Shown piece after piece: positions 15,648 to 22,871 of a DNA stretch of 31,336 bases; the first letter of the stretch is position 1; every line of letters starts with the position of its first letter. Below the pieces are notes generated by a model that was not told where the DNA came from, did no database searches, and saw nothing but the letters and a program-made list of their open reading frames with translations. Origin of the DNA: CAYJFQ01 sp964369955 (GTDB taxonomy: Bacteria; Bacillota_I; Bacilli_A; Erysipelotrichales; Erysipelotrichaceae). The position numbers were made by a program, and so were the translations under genes. The stretch lies in NCBI GenBank assembly GCA_964369955.1, contig CAYJFQ010000013.1, positions 1 through 31,336 on the forward strand, written 5' to 3'.

Positions 15648-18440
15648 TTATTTTACTTCTTCTTTTTCTTTATTATATCTTTTCTTTTTTCCTAAGATAA
15701 GGAACACTACAAAGATAACAAATAGAATAAAGAACACAATACTCCAAATATCGAAGATAGTCATAGGTAATGTAAAATCTTGAGTGATAAGTAATAAGAT
15801 GATGATTAAGATAGTCTCAATAACCATTAATACTTTCATTCTTGCATATTTACTATGTAATTTATTAATAAATTCTTCTTCCTCTTTAGACATATCTTTA
15901 TTCTTATCGAATTTACCTTTTGTTAGATAGAATATTGTTCCAAATGATACTAATAAAGTCATTAGTAAATCGAATAAACTCCATGCAGCACCAGTTTGTA
16001 GATTAATTACCCCTGTGATACCCCCTGCCCCAGGTTGTACTGGAATTATAGGTCTATCAGGAATTTTATCTGTTGGAACGGTTGGGATTAGTGGCAGATC
16101 AGGTATTTCTTCAACTGGAGGTATCTCCTCTGTTGGAGGAATCACAATTATTTCATCTGATCCAGTAATTACAAAATCGCCTCTTTCGATAGTGATAACA
16201 TAGTTTTTAGCAACATCAGCATCTCCGATTAATGCCGTAATTGCTCTTAAATAAGTATCAACACTTTCATCGATTCCTTTTCTTGGTCTAGAGATTCTAA
16301 CATTTAAATCTTCACCAGCAACCACTCCACGGTCACCATTTTGTCTCTCAACAGTAAATCCACCATAATTTGCAGGATCACTAGTATTTACTACTTTGCC
16401 TGAGTTATTTACTTCAATAATAACAGGTCTTGGAGTTACTTGTGGATAAACCATTTTTACTGTTGGTAAATGTTTGTCAGAAGTAGCTCTAACATAATAA
16501 GGGGTATTATTTTCTTGATTATTTACTAAATTTTTAACATCCGGCATTTTGTTTGAGTACTGTACACCGTCAGTACTATATTCTAATTTTAAATTTTCAA
16601 CACTATCATCAATGTTTACTGTCATCGATTTGTGACTAACGCCATCGTATACACCAATGTACGGAGTAGCTGTGAAATCTAGATACGTTTTAGCTTCCCA
16701 CTGTGCATACAAATCCATGTTTTCAATAATTTTAATACTATTATATTGAATGTAACTGTCACCTGTTCCTTCAGCTGATGTGTTCCAACCAACGAAGTTG
16801 TAAGTATCTTCTGGGATAAACATATTATTTTTGACAATATGAGTAGAGCCATCTTTCATTGTATAAGTTACAGTTGGCTTGCTAGCATTAACTGTGTTAT
16901 TAGCGTGATAAGTAATTCCAACATCTTTAGTTTGATATACAACATCAAATGTATATGTTCCTCCACCTAAATCTTTATCAGAAATAGAGTAAGTACCATC
17001 CGCATTTTTAACTATCGGTAGGTTGTTTTTAACAGTACCTCCAGTTTTACCTTCAGCTGTATAAGTTATTGTTGGGTAATATTCAACTCCATCAATTGTA
17101 ATATCGGCACTTAAAGTAAATTTATCTAATAAATCAACCGATCCTCCAATTGTGGTTTCATCAAACCCTGTATAAATTTTAGAATCAGAGATTATTGTTG
17201 GAGGAGTTGCTCCTTCAGGTAGACCTGAATAAATTACATTTGCGTCTGCTATTGTGAACTCAATTGTTGGACTTTCATAATCCTCATAATACCATTGACC
17301 ATCATACATATATTTATAACGAGTCAATCCATTAGTTAAAACATCTGTATGTAAACCAGCAGGTAAATCACCATCCGGTGTTACTTCATAAGAAACTGTA
17401 TGAGTTTTATTTTCTAAACTGTCATTACTGAACCAAGATAGAACATCTTCTGATACTGTTGTTACTCCGACCTTTCTGCCGCTTACAGTAACATTTGCTG
17501 AATTTTCAACATAATTTACTTCAGGACCCATTTCATCATGTAAACCACCACCAGATATATCTTTTAAAATGTATCTAAAAACGTTTTGTAATTTGATTCC
17601 GTCAGTTCCAACCGGAATATAGTATTGTGATTTTGGATCAGATGCAAATTTGTTGATTGGGTCATCTTTTGTTCCAAATCCTACCGAATAGATTTCAATT
17701 CCTGAGTTTTTAGCACTTGTAGATGCATCAATTGCATCTTGTCTAATTAAATCAGTCATTTTATTTCCAGCACCTATTACAAGATCAGTTGCACACTTAC
17801 CTTCTTCATTAGTATAAAGAGTTGGTTCACCATCAGATAATAAAATCATGATTTTATCTCTATTAGATGGTGTATTAGCAAACGTGCTTTGTCCCACTCT
17901 AATACCTTCTCCTGTATTGGTTCCCCCACCTGCTTTTATAGCATTTGTTTGAGAGATTACTTTATCATAATTATTAAAGCCCATCGGTACTAAGACTTTA
18001 GTGCCGCTAGCTGTGTTATGAGAAATTTCAGTTCCGTTCCCATTTACATACGATCCAACATCAGAATTGAATTGTACTAAAGAAACTCTAACGTCACGAT
18101 TTGCTTGTTTTAAGTTATTCACAAAATCTATAACTGAATTTTTCATATTAACTAAACGATCGTCTTGAGCCATACTTCCAGAAGTATCTACAACGATTGC
18201 GATATCTATTGGCTTAACTTCCGTAATTACCATAGGTTCGAAAGTAAGATTTACTTCCCATTTGTCAATCGCAGTACGACCAACAACATATTTGTCCATG
18301 TTAGTTAAATGGTCGCCATTTCCTGAAGAACCAATAGTCGTTGAACTTCTCACCATTTCTGGATTTTGAGCTATTACTGTTCCAACAAAAAGTGATAACA
18401 CTATTAAACTAAAAAGTATAGTATTAATTATTTTTTTCAT
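15648..18440 (-). CDS. vWA-domain surface protein with InlB-type repeat and C-terminal three-helix module
   Basis: The start is the ATG at 18438-18440 (MKKIINTILFSLIVL), after an AGGCGGGGG ribosome site; the frame opens upstream at 18470 but those residues encode the ribosome site. This gives 930 residues. In order: signal peptide 1-24 (TVIA-Q); von Willebrand A domain about 76-295 with a full MIDAS (DTSGS 85-89, GGGTNTG 171-177, SDGEPT 202-207), so metal-dependent ligand binding is expected; an inter-domain beta region; an InlB B-repeat/Listeria-Bacteroides type unit about 550-585 (FVGWNTSAEGTG...LYAQW); an MBG-like segment 595-765; a Pro/Glu linker 767-805; then the shared module (WSLFD 820-824, TQDF 886-889, WSI 899-901, basic tail). 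No LPXTG motif is visible. Adhesion or pilus-tip-like function is inferred. Confidence 0.85.
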   Translation of the reverse strand: MKKIINTILFSLIVLSLFVGTVIAQNPEMVRSSTTIGSSGNGDHLTNMDKYVVGRTAIDKWEVNLTFEPMVITEVKPIDIAIVVDTSGSMAQDDRLVNMKNSVIDFVNNLKQANRDVRVSLVQFNSDVGSYVNGNGTEISHNTASGTKVLVPMGFNNYDKVISQTNAIKAGGGTNTGEGIRVGQSTFANTPSNRDKIMILLSDGEPTLYTNEEGKCATDLVIGAGNKMTDLIRQDAIDASTSAKNSGIEIYSVGFGTKDDPINKFASDPKSQYYIPVGTDGIKLQNVFRYILKDISGGGLHDEMGPEVNYVENSANVTVSGRKVGVTTVSEDVLSWFSNDSLENKTHTVSYEVTPDGDLPAGLHTDVLTNGLTRYKYMYDGQWYYEDYESPTIEFTIADANVIYSGLPEGATPPTIISDSKIYTGFDETTIGGSVDLLDKFTLSADITIDGVEYYPTITYTAEGKTGGTVKNNLPIVKNADGTYSISDKDLGGGTYTFDVVYQTKDVGITYHANNTVNASKPTVTYTMKDGSTHIVKNNMFIPEDTYNFVGWNTSAEGTGDSYIQYNSIKIIENMDLYAQWEAKTYLDFTATPYIGVYDGVSHKSMTVNIDDSVENLKLEYSTDGVQYSNKMPDVKNLVNNQENNTPYYVRATSDKHLPTVKMVYPQVTPRPVIIEVNNSGKVVNTSDPANYGGFTVERQNGDRGVVAGEDLNVRISRPRKGIDESVDTYLRAITALIGDADVAKNYVITIERGDFVITGSDEIIVIPPTEEIPPVEEIPDLPLIPTVPTDKIPDRPIIPVQPGAGGITGVINLQTGAAWSLFDLLMTLLVSFGTIFYLTKGKFDKNKDMSKEEEEFINKLHSKYARMKVLMVIETILIIILLLITQDFTLPMTIFDIWSIVFFILFVIFVVFLILGKKKRYNKEKEEVK

Positions 18441-18480
18441 TTTACCCCCGCCTTTATTATTTATTAGCAATAATTGTATC

Positions 18481-18517
18481 TAGAACTTTAAACCACTTGT
18501 AATAGTGTTAAGTTCTA
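18481..18517 (-). promoter_or_regulatory. Hairpin in the 5' leader of the vWA surface gene
   Basis: TAGAACTT (18481-18488) pairs perfectly with AAGTTCTA (18510-18517). Inside, after a small bulge, CACT (18494-18497) pairs with AGTG (18504-18507) around loop TGTAAT. It falls in the predicted leader of about 107 nt, roughly 40 bases before the start codon. There is no T tail, so it is not a terminator. It may affect mRNA stability or translation. Confidence 0.4.
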
Positions 18518-18554
18518 AGAAATGTGTTTTAATACACTATATCATTACATTTAT

Positions 18555-18622
18555 ATTAAATCATATATGTATGTGTAAAAATACCGTACATTTGTTTGAT
18601 TATTTACTATATGTGCTTTTTT
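18555..18622 (-). promoter_or_regulatory. Promoter with conserved GTACGGTAT box, vWA surface protein
   Basis: On the minus strand, AAAAAAGCACA (18612-18622), then AACAAATGTACGGTAT (box ATACCGTAC on + at 18581-18589), then 20 bases, then TGA-TTTAAT (18555-18563). It matches the promoter of the short surface protein in order, box and spacing. There is no consensus -35, so activation through the box is likely. Confidence 0.6.
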
Positions 18623-18847
18623 GTGTTAATAAATAGTCTCACTTTAATTTTACAATTAATTATACAGGCCACTAACCTTAAAGATGTAGTTAATGGTTGA
18701 AATTTTTCATTATATGCGATTTATTTGATAATTATTTCAAAATAATAAGAAATTTTTGTTTTTTACACACAGTTTTCACATTGACAAATTATTATATATC
18801 CATACTAATAATATTTTTTCATAAATTCCTCTATTATTAATCATTAG
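18623..18847. other. AT-rich spacer between mnmG and the surface genes
   Basis: No gene, tRNA or mobile-element end is visible. A plus-strand TTGACA (about 18781-18786) has no convincing -10. This spacer marks the right boundary of the surface-gene insertion. Confidence 0.35.
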
Positions 18848-18872
18848 AAAAAGTAGGCATTGCCTACTTTTT
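18848..18872 (-). terminator. Intrinsic terminator of mnmG
   Basis: A perfect 11-bp stem, AAAAAGTAGGC (18848-18858) with GCCTACTTTTT (18862-18872), and a 3-base loop. The minus-strand 3' arm ends in TTTTT. It starts 5 bases after the mnmG TAA (18878-18880), so mnmG is transcriptionally cut off from the surface genes and from rsmG. Confidence 0.88.
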
Positions 18873-18877
18873 TCATG

Positions 18878-20716
18878 TTACTTTTTTAAATACAATAGCA
18901 GTGTCGCAATATCCGAAGGGTTGACTCCACTAATTCTTGATGCTTGCCCTAAGGTTTGTGGTCTAATTTCTTTTAACTTTGAGGCAGATTCTAATGATAA
19001 GTGTTCTACCCTTTGGTAGTCAAAGTCTAGAGGTATTTTTAGATTATCTAACTCTCTTACTTTATTCGCATCTTTAATTGCTTTAGCTATATATCCCTCA
19101 TACTTACATGCGATATCTATTTGAACTAATACATCATCTGGATAGTTTAAATCTAATAACTCTTTAATCTTTTTAACTTCCACATGTGGCCTTTTTAGGA
19201 CTTGGATTAAGTTGTATTCATTCGGCAAGTTATCCCAATTAAATGTTTCCCAATATTTTTGAAGTCTAGGATCACTGCCTTTTAATACTGTTAAATCTTG
19301 GTGAGCTTTTTCAATTAAATCGATTTTTTTTAGATATATATCATATCTATCTTTTTTTACTAATCCAACTTGATAACCTTTTTCTGTTAAACGACGATCA
19401 GCATTGTCATGTCTTAATAGTAGTCGATATTCTGCTCTTGAGGTTAGTAGTCGATATGGTTCTTGTGTCCCTTTAGTTACTAAGTCATCGATCATGACTC
19501 CAATATAAGCTTCATCTCTTCCTAAGACAAATGGTTCTTTATCATCGATTTTTAAAGATGCATTAATTCCAGCCATTAATCCTTGTCCAGCCGCTTCCTC
19601 ATATCCACTAGTGCCATTAATTTGTCCGGCACAGAATAGATTCTCAACATCTCTTAATTCTAGATTGTTTTTTAGTTGCAGAGGATTGATTGCGTCATAC
19701 TCTATTGCGTAAGCATACTTCTCAATAATTGCATTCTCTAATCCAACCATAGTTCTTAACATTTTATCTTGGACATCATAAGGTAAAGAAGTTGAGAAAC
19801 CTTGAACATAGGTTAATCTATAATCTGCAGTTTCTGGTTCTAAAAATATTTGGTGACGCTCTTTATCTGCGAAGCGAACTAATTTATCCTCTATTGATGG
19901 GCAATATCTAGGCCCTACCCCTTTTACTACACCTGAGTACATGCTTGATTTATTAAGGTTATCTCTAATTATTTTATGAGTTTGGCCATTTGTATGAGTT
20001 AGATAGCACGGAAGTTGTTGACTTGGTGGAATTATTTCTGTTGTTAAAAACGAGAAACTCAGAAACTCTTGTGATCCTGGTTGTAGTTCAACAACTGAGT
20101 GATTTATACTGTTGGTTAATACTCTTGGTGGAGTTCCTGTTTTTAATCTAAAAGTTTGAATACCTAAAGAGTTTAATGATTGGCTTAAAAGCTTTGTTGT
20201 CGGTAGTCCATCAGGTCCACTACTTATAACTTCACTTGAGACCATAATCTTACTATCCATAAATGTTCCAGTTGTTAGGATAACTATTTTTGAGAAGATC
20301 TTACGGTTATTAGTTTTTATACCAATAACTTTTTTATTATCACATAGTAACCCTGTTACCATTTCTTCAACTATTTCTAGATTTGGTGTATTACTTAACA
20401 CATCAATCATTAGTTCTGAATATTTATCTTTATCTGATTGAACTCTGAGGCTTTGTACCCCAGGTCCCTTATTAGTGTTTAACATTTTAAATTGTAATGC
20501 TGTTTGATCAGTGGTAATTCCCATTTGCCCACCTAAAGCATCTATCTCACGAACAACAATTCCTTTAGCTGGTCCTCCAACACTTGGATTGCATGGCATA
20601 CTTCCAATACTATCTTTAGTAAGTGTTATTAAAACAGTAGACTTGCCCATTCTACTTGTTGCTAGTGCTGCTTCTATTCCGGCGTGTCCGCCTCCTACTA
20701 CTATTACATCAATCAT
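18878..20716 (-). CDS. mnmG: tRNA uridine-5-carboxymethylaminomethyl modification protein MnmG (GidA)
   Basis: FAD-dependent partner of MnmE in xm5U34 tRNA modification. The 612 residues start with the dinucleotide-binding motif VIVVGGGHAGIEAALA and include SMPCNPSVGGPAKG (family signature, about residues 39-52), a second Gly-rich stretch in NLFCAGQINGTSGYEEAAGQGL and the C-terminal MnmE-interacting helical region ending ISGVNPSDIATLLLYL. The length is slightly below the common 620-630. A TATAAT lies 7 bases before the ATG with no Shine-Dalgarno site, as for rsmG. It ends in its own terminator, unlike the usual mnmG-rsmG co-transcription. Confidence 0.97.
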   Translation of the reverse strand: MIDVIVVGGGHAGIEAALATSRMGKSTVLITLTKDSIGSMPCNPSVGGPAKGIVVREIDALGGQMGITTDQTALQFKMLNTNKGPGVQSLRVQSDKDKYSELMIDVLSNTPNLEIVEEMVTGLLCDNKKVIGIKTNNRKIFSKIVILTTGTFMDSKIMVSSEVISSGPDGLPTTKLLSQSLNSLGIQTFRLKTGTPPRVLTNSINHSVVELQPGSQEFLSFSFLTTEIIPPSQQLPCYLTHTNGQTHKIIRDNLNKSSMYSGVVKGVGPRYCPSIEDKLVRFADKERHQIFLEPETADYRLTYVQGFSTSLPYDVQDKMLRTMVGLENAIIEKYAYAIEYDAINPLQLKNNLELRDVENLFCAGQINGTSGYEEAAGQGLMAGINASLKIDDKEPFVLGRDEAYIGVMIDDLVTKGTQEPYRLLTSRAEYRLLLRHDNADRRLTEKGYQVGLVKKDRYDIYLKKIDLIEKAHQDLTVLKGSDPRLQKYWETFNWDNLPNEYNLIQVLKRPHVEVKKIKELLDLNYPDDVLVQIDIACKYEGYIAKAIKDANKVRELDNLKIPLDFDYQRVEHLSLESASKLKEIRPQTLGQASRISGVNPSDIATLLLYLKK

Positions 20717-20723
20717 CTAAGAT

Positions 20724-20729
20724 ATTATA
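20724..20729 (-). promoter_or_regulatory. -10 element of a probably leaderless mnmG transcript
   Basis: Minus-strand TATAAT at 20724-20729, 7 bases (20717-20723) before the ATG at 20714-20716. No Shine-Dalgarno site is present in the gap (ATCTTAG). The -35 is poor. The spacing puts the likely transcription start at the start codon. Confidence 0.6.
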
Positions 20730-20756
20730 CTACATCTAATAAAATTTGGATAAAAA

Positions 20757-20778
20757 AACTAGTCTTTATAGACTAGTT
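20757..20778 (-). terminator. Terminator enclosing the adenosine deaminase stop codon
   Basis: AACTAGTCT (20757-20765) pairs with AGACTAGTT (20770-20778). The 4-base loop (20766-20769) contains the TAA stop of the deaminase. A minus-strand T tail follows (TTTTTATCC). Confidence 0.85.
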
Positions 20779-21788
20779 AAGTAGTTTTCTAATTCGTTAA
20801 TCCAATATGCTTTTTTATCTTCACTCATTCTGCTAGCATTGACACTATTTATATTGCATTTAACGATATCTTTAACTGTGAATCCACATTCATTAATTAA
20901 ATGATCGTATTCATCATCTAAAGTAGTTGTGGCCATTGACATATTATCTGTATTAATTGTTATTACTGTTCCCATATCATATTGTTTCTTAATTGGATGA
21001 TCACTATAGGTATCACATATATGACATTGAACGTTGCTTGTTATACACACCTCTAAAGGAATTTTGCGACCGATAACTTCCTCCATGACTTTTGGATCTT
21101 TAATTGAGTTAGCACCATGTCCAATTCTTAAAGGATTAAATGTTAAAGCAGTAGCGACATGTTGGCTCCCTCCACCTTCTCCAGCATGAACAATGAATGG
21201 TAATTCTAACTCTGTAGCTCTATCAAAGATATAACGATATTCCTCCATTTCATTAGTACCTTCTGCACCAGCTAAATCTAATAACACTACACCTTTTCCT
21301 AAATATTTTTTCACCAATTCGACCGTCTCTAAATTTTCTTTAATATTGACTTTACTATCACCAAAATTCATACAACATAGAATAATTCCGGCTTCAATTT
21401 TGAAGTTCTTCTGTGCTTGATCGACACCTTCTAATACAGCCTCTACAACTTGATCCATTGTCATACCTTTTTTAGTATGTAATTGTGGTGCAAATCTTAT
21501 CTCTGCATAAACAAGGCCTAAACTATCTAATCTTTCCAAAAGATCGTAAGTAGATTTTACTAAAGCTTCTTTATCTTGTAGAACAAGAGTTGGAAAATTA
21601 AATCTCTCCAGGTATTCATAAAAATCTTTAACATTAGCCGTTGCAACCATGTAATCAATAAAACCCTCAAGAGTTTCACCAGGAACATCAATATTTCTCT
21701 CTTTTGCTAAGTTGTAAATTGATTCGTGGACTAATGAACCATCCAAGTGGCAATGCAAATCGACTTTAGGAAATGGGTATTTATTCAT
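20766..21788 (-). CDS. add: Adenosine deaminase
   Basis: Zinc amidohydrolase converting adenosine or deoxyadenosine to inosine in purine salvage. The 340 residues carry the metal ligands H12 and H14 (VDLHCHLDGSL), H201 (HAGEGGG) and D281 (INTDN), the catalytic E204, and H224 in RIGHGA. The residue after the zinc-binding Asp is Asn (TDN) where the eukaryotic and E. coli enzymes have a second Asp; I believe this variant is common in Firmicutes members, but I could not check. It is a single gene with its own -10 (TATAAT at 21840-21845 on the minus strand) and terminator. Confidence 0.93.
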   Translation of the reverse strand: MNKYPFPKVDLHCHLDGSLVHESIYNLAKERNIDVPGETLEGFIDYMVATANVKDFYEYLERFNFPTLVLQDKEALVKSTYDLLERLDSLGLVYAEIRFAPQLHTKKGMTMDQVVEAVLEGVDQAQKNFKIEAGIILCCMNFGDSKVNIKENLETVELVKKYLGKGVVLLDLAGAEGTNEMEEYRYIFDRATELELPFIVHAGEGGGSQHVATALTFNPLRIGHGANSIKDPKVMEEVIGRKIPLEVCITSNVQCHICDTYSDHPIKKQYDMGTVITINTDNMSMATTTLDDEYDHLINECGFTVKDIVKCNINSVNASRMSEDKKAYWINELENYLTSL

Positions 21789-21839
21789 CTTTTTCTATCT
21801 TCCTCTTCTTTATTTCAAAAAATTTATTAACGATATTCT

Positions 21840-21845
21840 ATTATA
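21840..21845 (-). promoter_or_regulatory. -10 element upstream of adenosine deaminase
   Basis: Minus-strand TATAAT at 21840-21845, about 50 bases before the ATG. No good -35 at 16-18 bases. Confidence 0.45.
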
Positions 21846-21907
21846 TATTCAAACAAAATGGAATACCTAAATTGGGAAAAACAATGATTATTTTAATATA
21901 CTAAAAA

Positions 21908-21951
21908 GTAAACCTACAACAAACAGATACTCAAGTTTGTAGTAGACTTAC
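21908..21951 (-). terminator. Probable terminator of the metG-HAD operon
   Basis: An imperfect 17-bp stem (14 pairs) is formed by 21908-21924 (GTAAACCTACAACAAAC) and 21935-21951 (GTTTGTAGTAGACTTAC), with a 10-base loop. On the minus strand a T-rich tail follows (TTTTTAGTATATT). It is about 100 bases after the HAD stop. The mismatches and distance lower confidence. Confidence 0.6.
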
Positions 21952-22052
21952 TTATGAGAATTCAAGTAATGAAGTGCCTCAGAATAATTAATGATTCTTG
22001 AAATTATTTTTCCTAAGAATAAAGCCGATGATATAGATAATGCATTTATTAT

Positions 22053-22871
22053 TTAGTTATTTTTCATCTTTTCCATAAATACTTCAACAGCTTGCGCAAC
22101 TCCATTTTCATCAAAGCGAGCAGTGATATAATCAGCTACATCTTTTATTTGTTGAGTAGCATTGCCCATCGCAACTCCAAACCCTGTTTCCATAATCATT
22201 TCTAAATCATTTTCGTTATCTCCAACTCCCATGGTGTTCTTAAAGTCAATCCCATATTTTTTACACACTTCTTTAATACAGTTTGCTTTGCTGCCTCCAA
22301 AAGGAATTAGTTCAATGAATGTAGATCTAGAGAAAACAGCTTTAAAATCTCCTGTGATCTTTTCATCCAATATTTGTTTAACATAGTTGTCTTCTTCTCT
22401 TTTAAGAAAGAATATAGCTTTATTCCATTGAGCTGGGAAAGCTTCTACTACATTTGGATGATATTTAATTGGAAGTCCTGTTTGTTGGATTAAGTTATCT
22501 GCATAATGGTTATTCTCATTACTATGAATTAAATCTTTTTCATACCAAGAGAAACCATATTCAACATCACCCACTAATTTTATTGCCTCTGCAATATTTT
22601 CTTTAGTTAGATTGGCGATAACTGTTGCATCTTCTTCATCTACTGCAATATACTCTGTTCCATTACAACCCATTACTACTTTTACAATTCCATCTAATTT
22701 TAATTGTTCAAGTTTATTTTTAATTGCGTAACAACTTCTACCAGTTGCAATTGTAATTAAGTATCCTTCTTCACTTGCTTTTTTAAGAGCATCAATTTCT
22801 TTTTGAGCTACATAGAATCCTTCTTGAAGAAGAGTTCCATCCATATCTAAAGCTATAAGTCCTTTATACAT
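22053..22871 (-). CDS. Cof-type HAD-superfamily hydrolase (sugar/nucleotide phosphatase)
   Basis: A 272-residue Cof/YidA-like HAD type IIB phosphatase. The N-terminal motif ALDMDGTLLQ gives nucleophile D9 and acid D11. Motif II is ITIATGRS, a Lys precedes the C-terminal region, and motif IV is GVGDNENDLEMI. The C2-type cap lies between (about residues 85-190). Substrates are typically sugar phosphates or flavin/PLP phosphates, which cannot be told from sequence. Its ATG overlaps the metG stop as TAATG, so it is translationally coupled to metG. Confidence 0.88.
   Translation of the reverse strand: MYKGLIALDMDGTLLQEGFYVAQKEIDALKKASEEGYLITIATGRSCYAIKNKLEQLKLDGIVKVVMGCNGTEYIAVDEEDATVIANLTKENIAEAIKLVGDVEYGFSWYEKDLIHSNENNHYADNLIQQTGLPIKYHPNVVEAFPAQWNKAIFFLKREEDNYVKQILDEKITGDFKAVFSRSTFIELIPFGGSKANCIKEVCKKYGIDFKNTMGVGDNENDLEMIMETGFGVAMGNATQQIKDVADYITARFDENGVAQAVEVFMEKMKNN

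Noticed and set aside
16441..16449. TGTGGATAA, a perfect DnaA-box 9-mer (and an 8/9 match at 13154-13162)
   Set aside because: Single boxes inside coding sequence of surface genes; no cluster, no unwinding region and no dnaA, so no origin is called.
18234..18242. GGTTCGAAA, resembling a tRNA T-loop
   Set aside because: It lies inside the vWA protein coding frame and has no cloverleaf arms around it. No tRNA was found in the window.
11194..18877. Prophage, IS element or CRISPR array in the surface-gene interval
   Set aside because: No transposase, integrase, terminal repeats, direct-repeat arrays or phage genes are visible.
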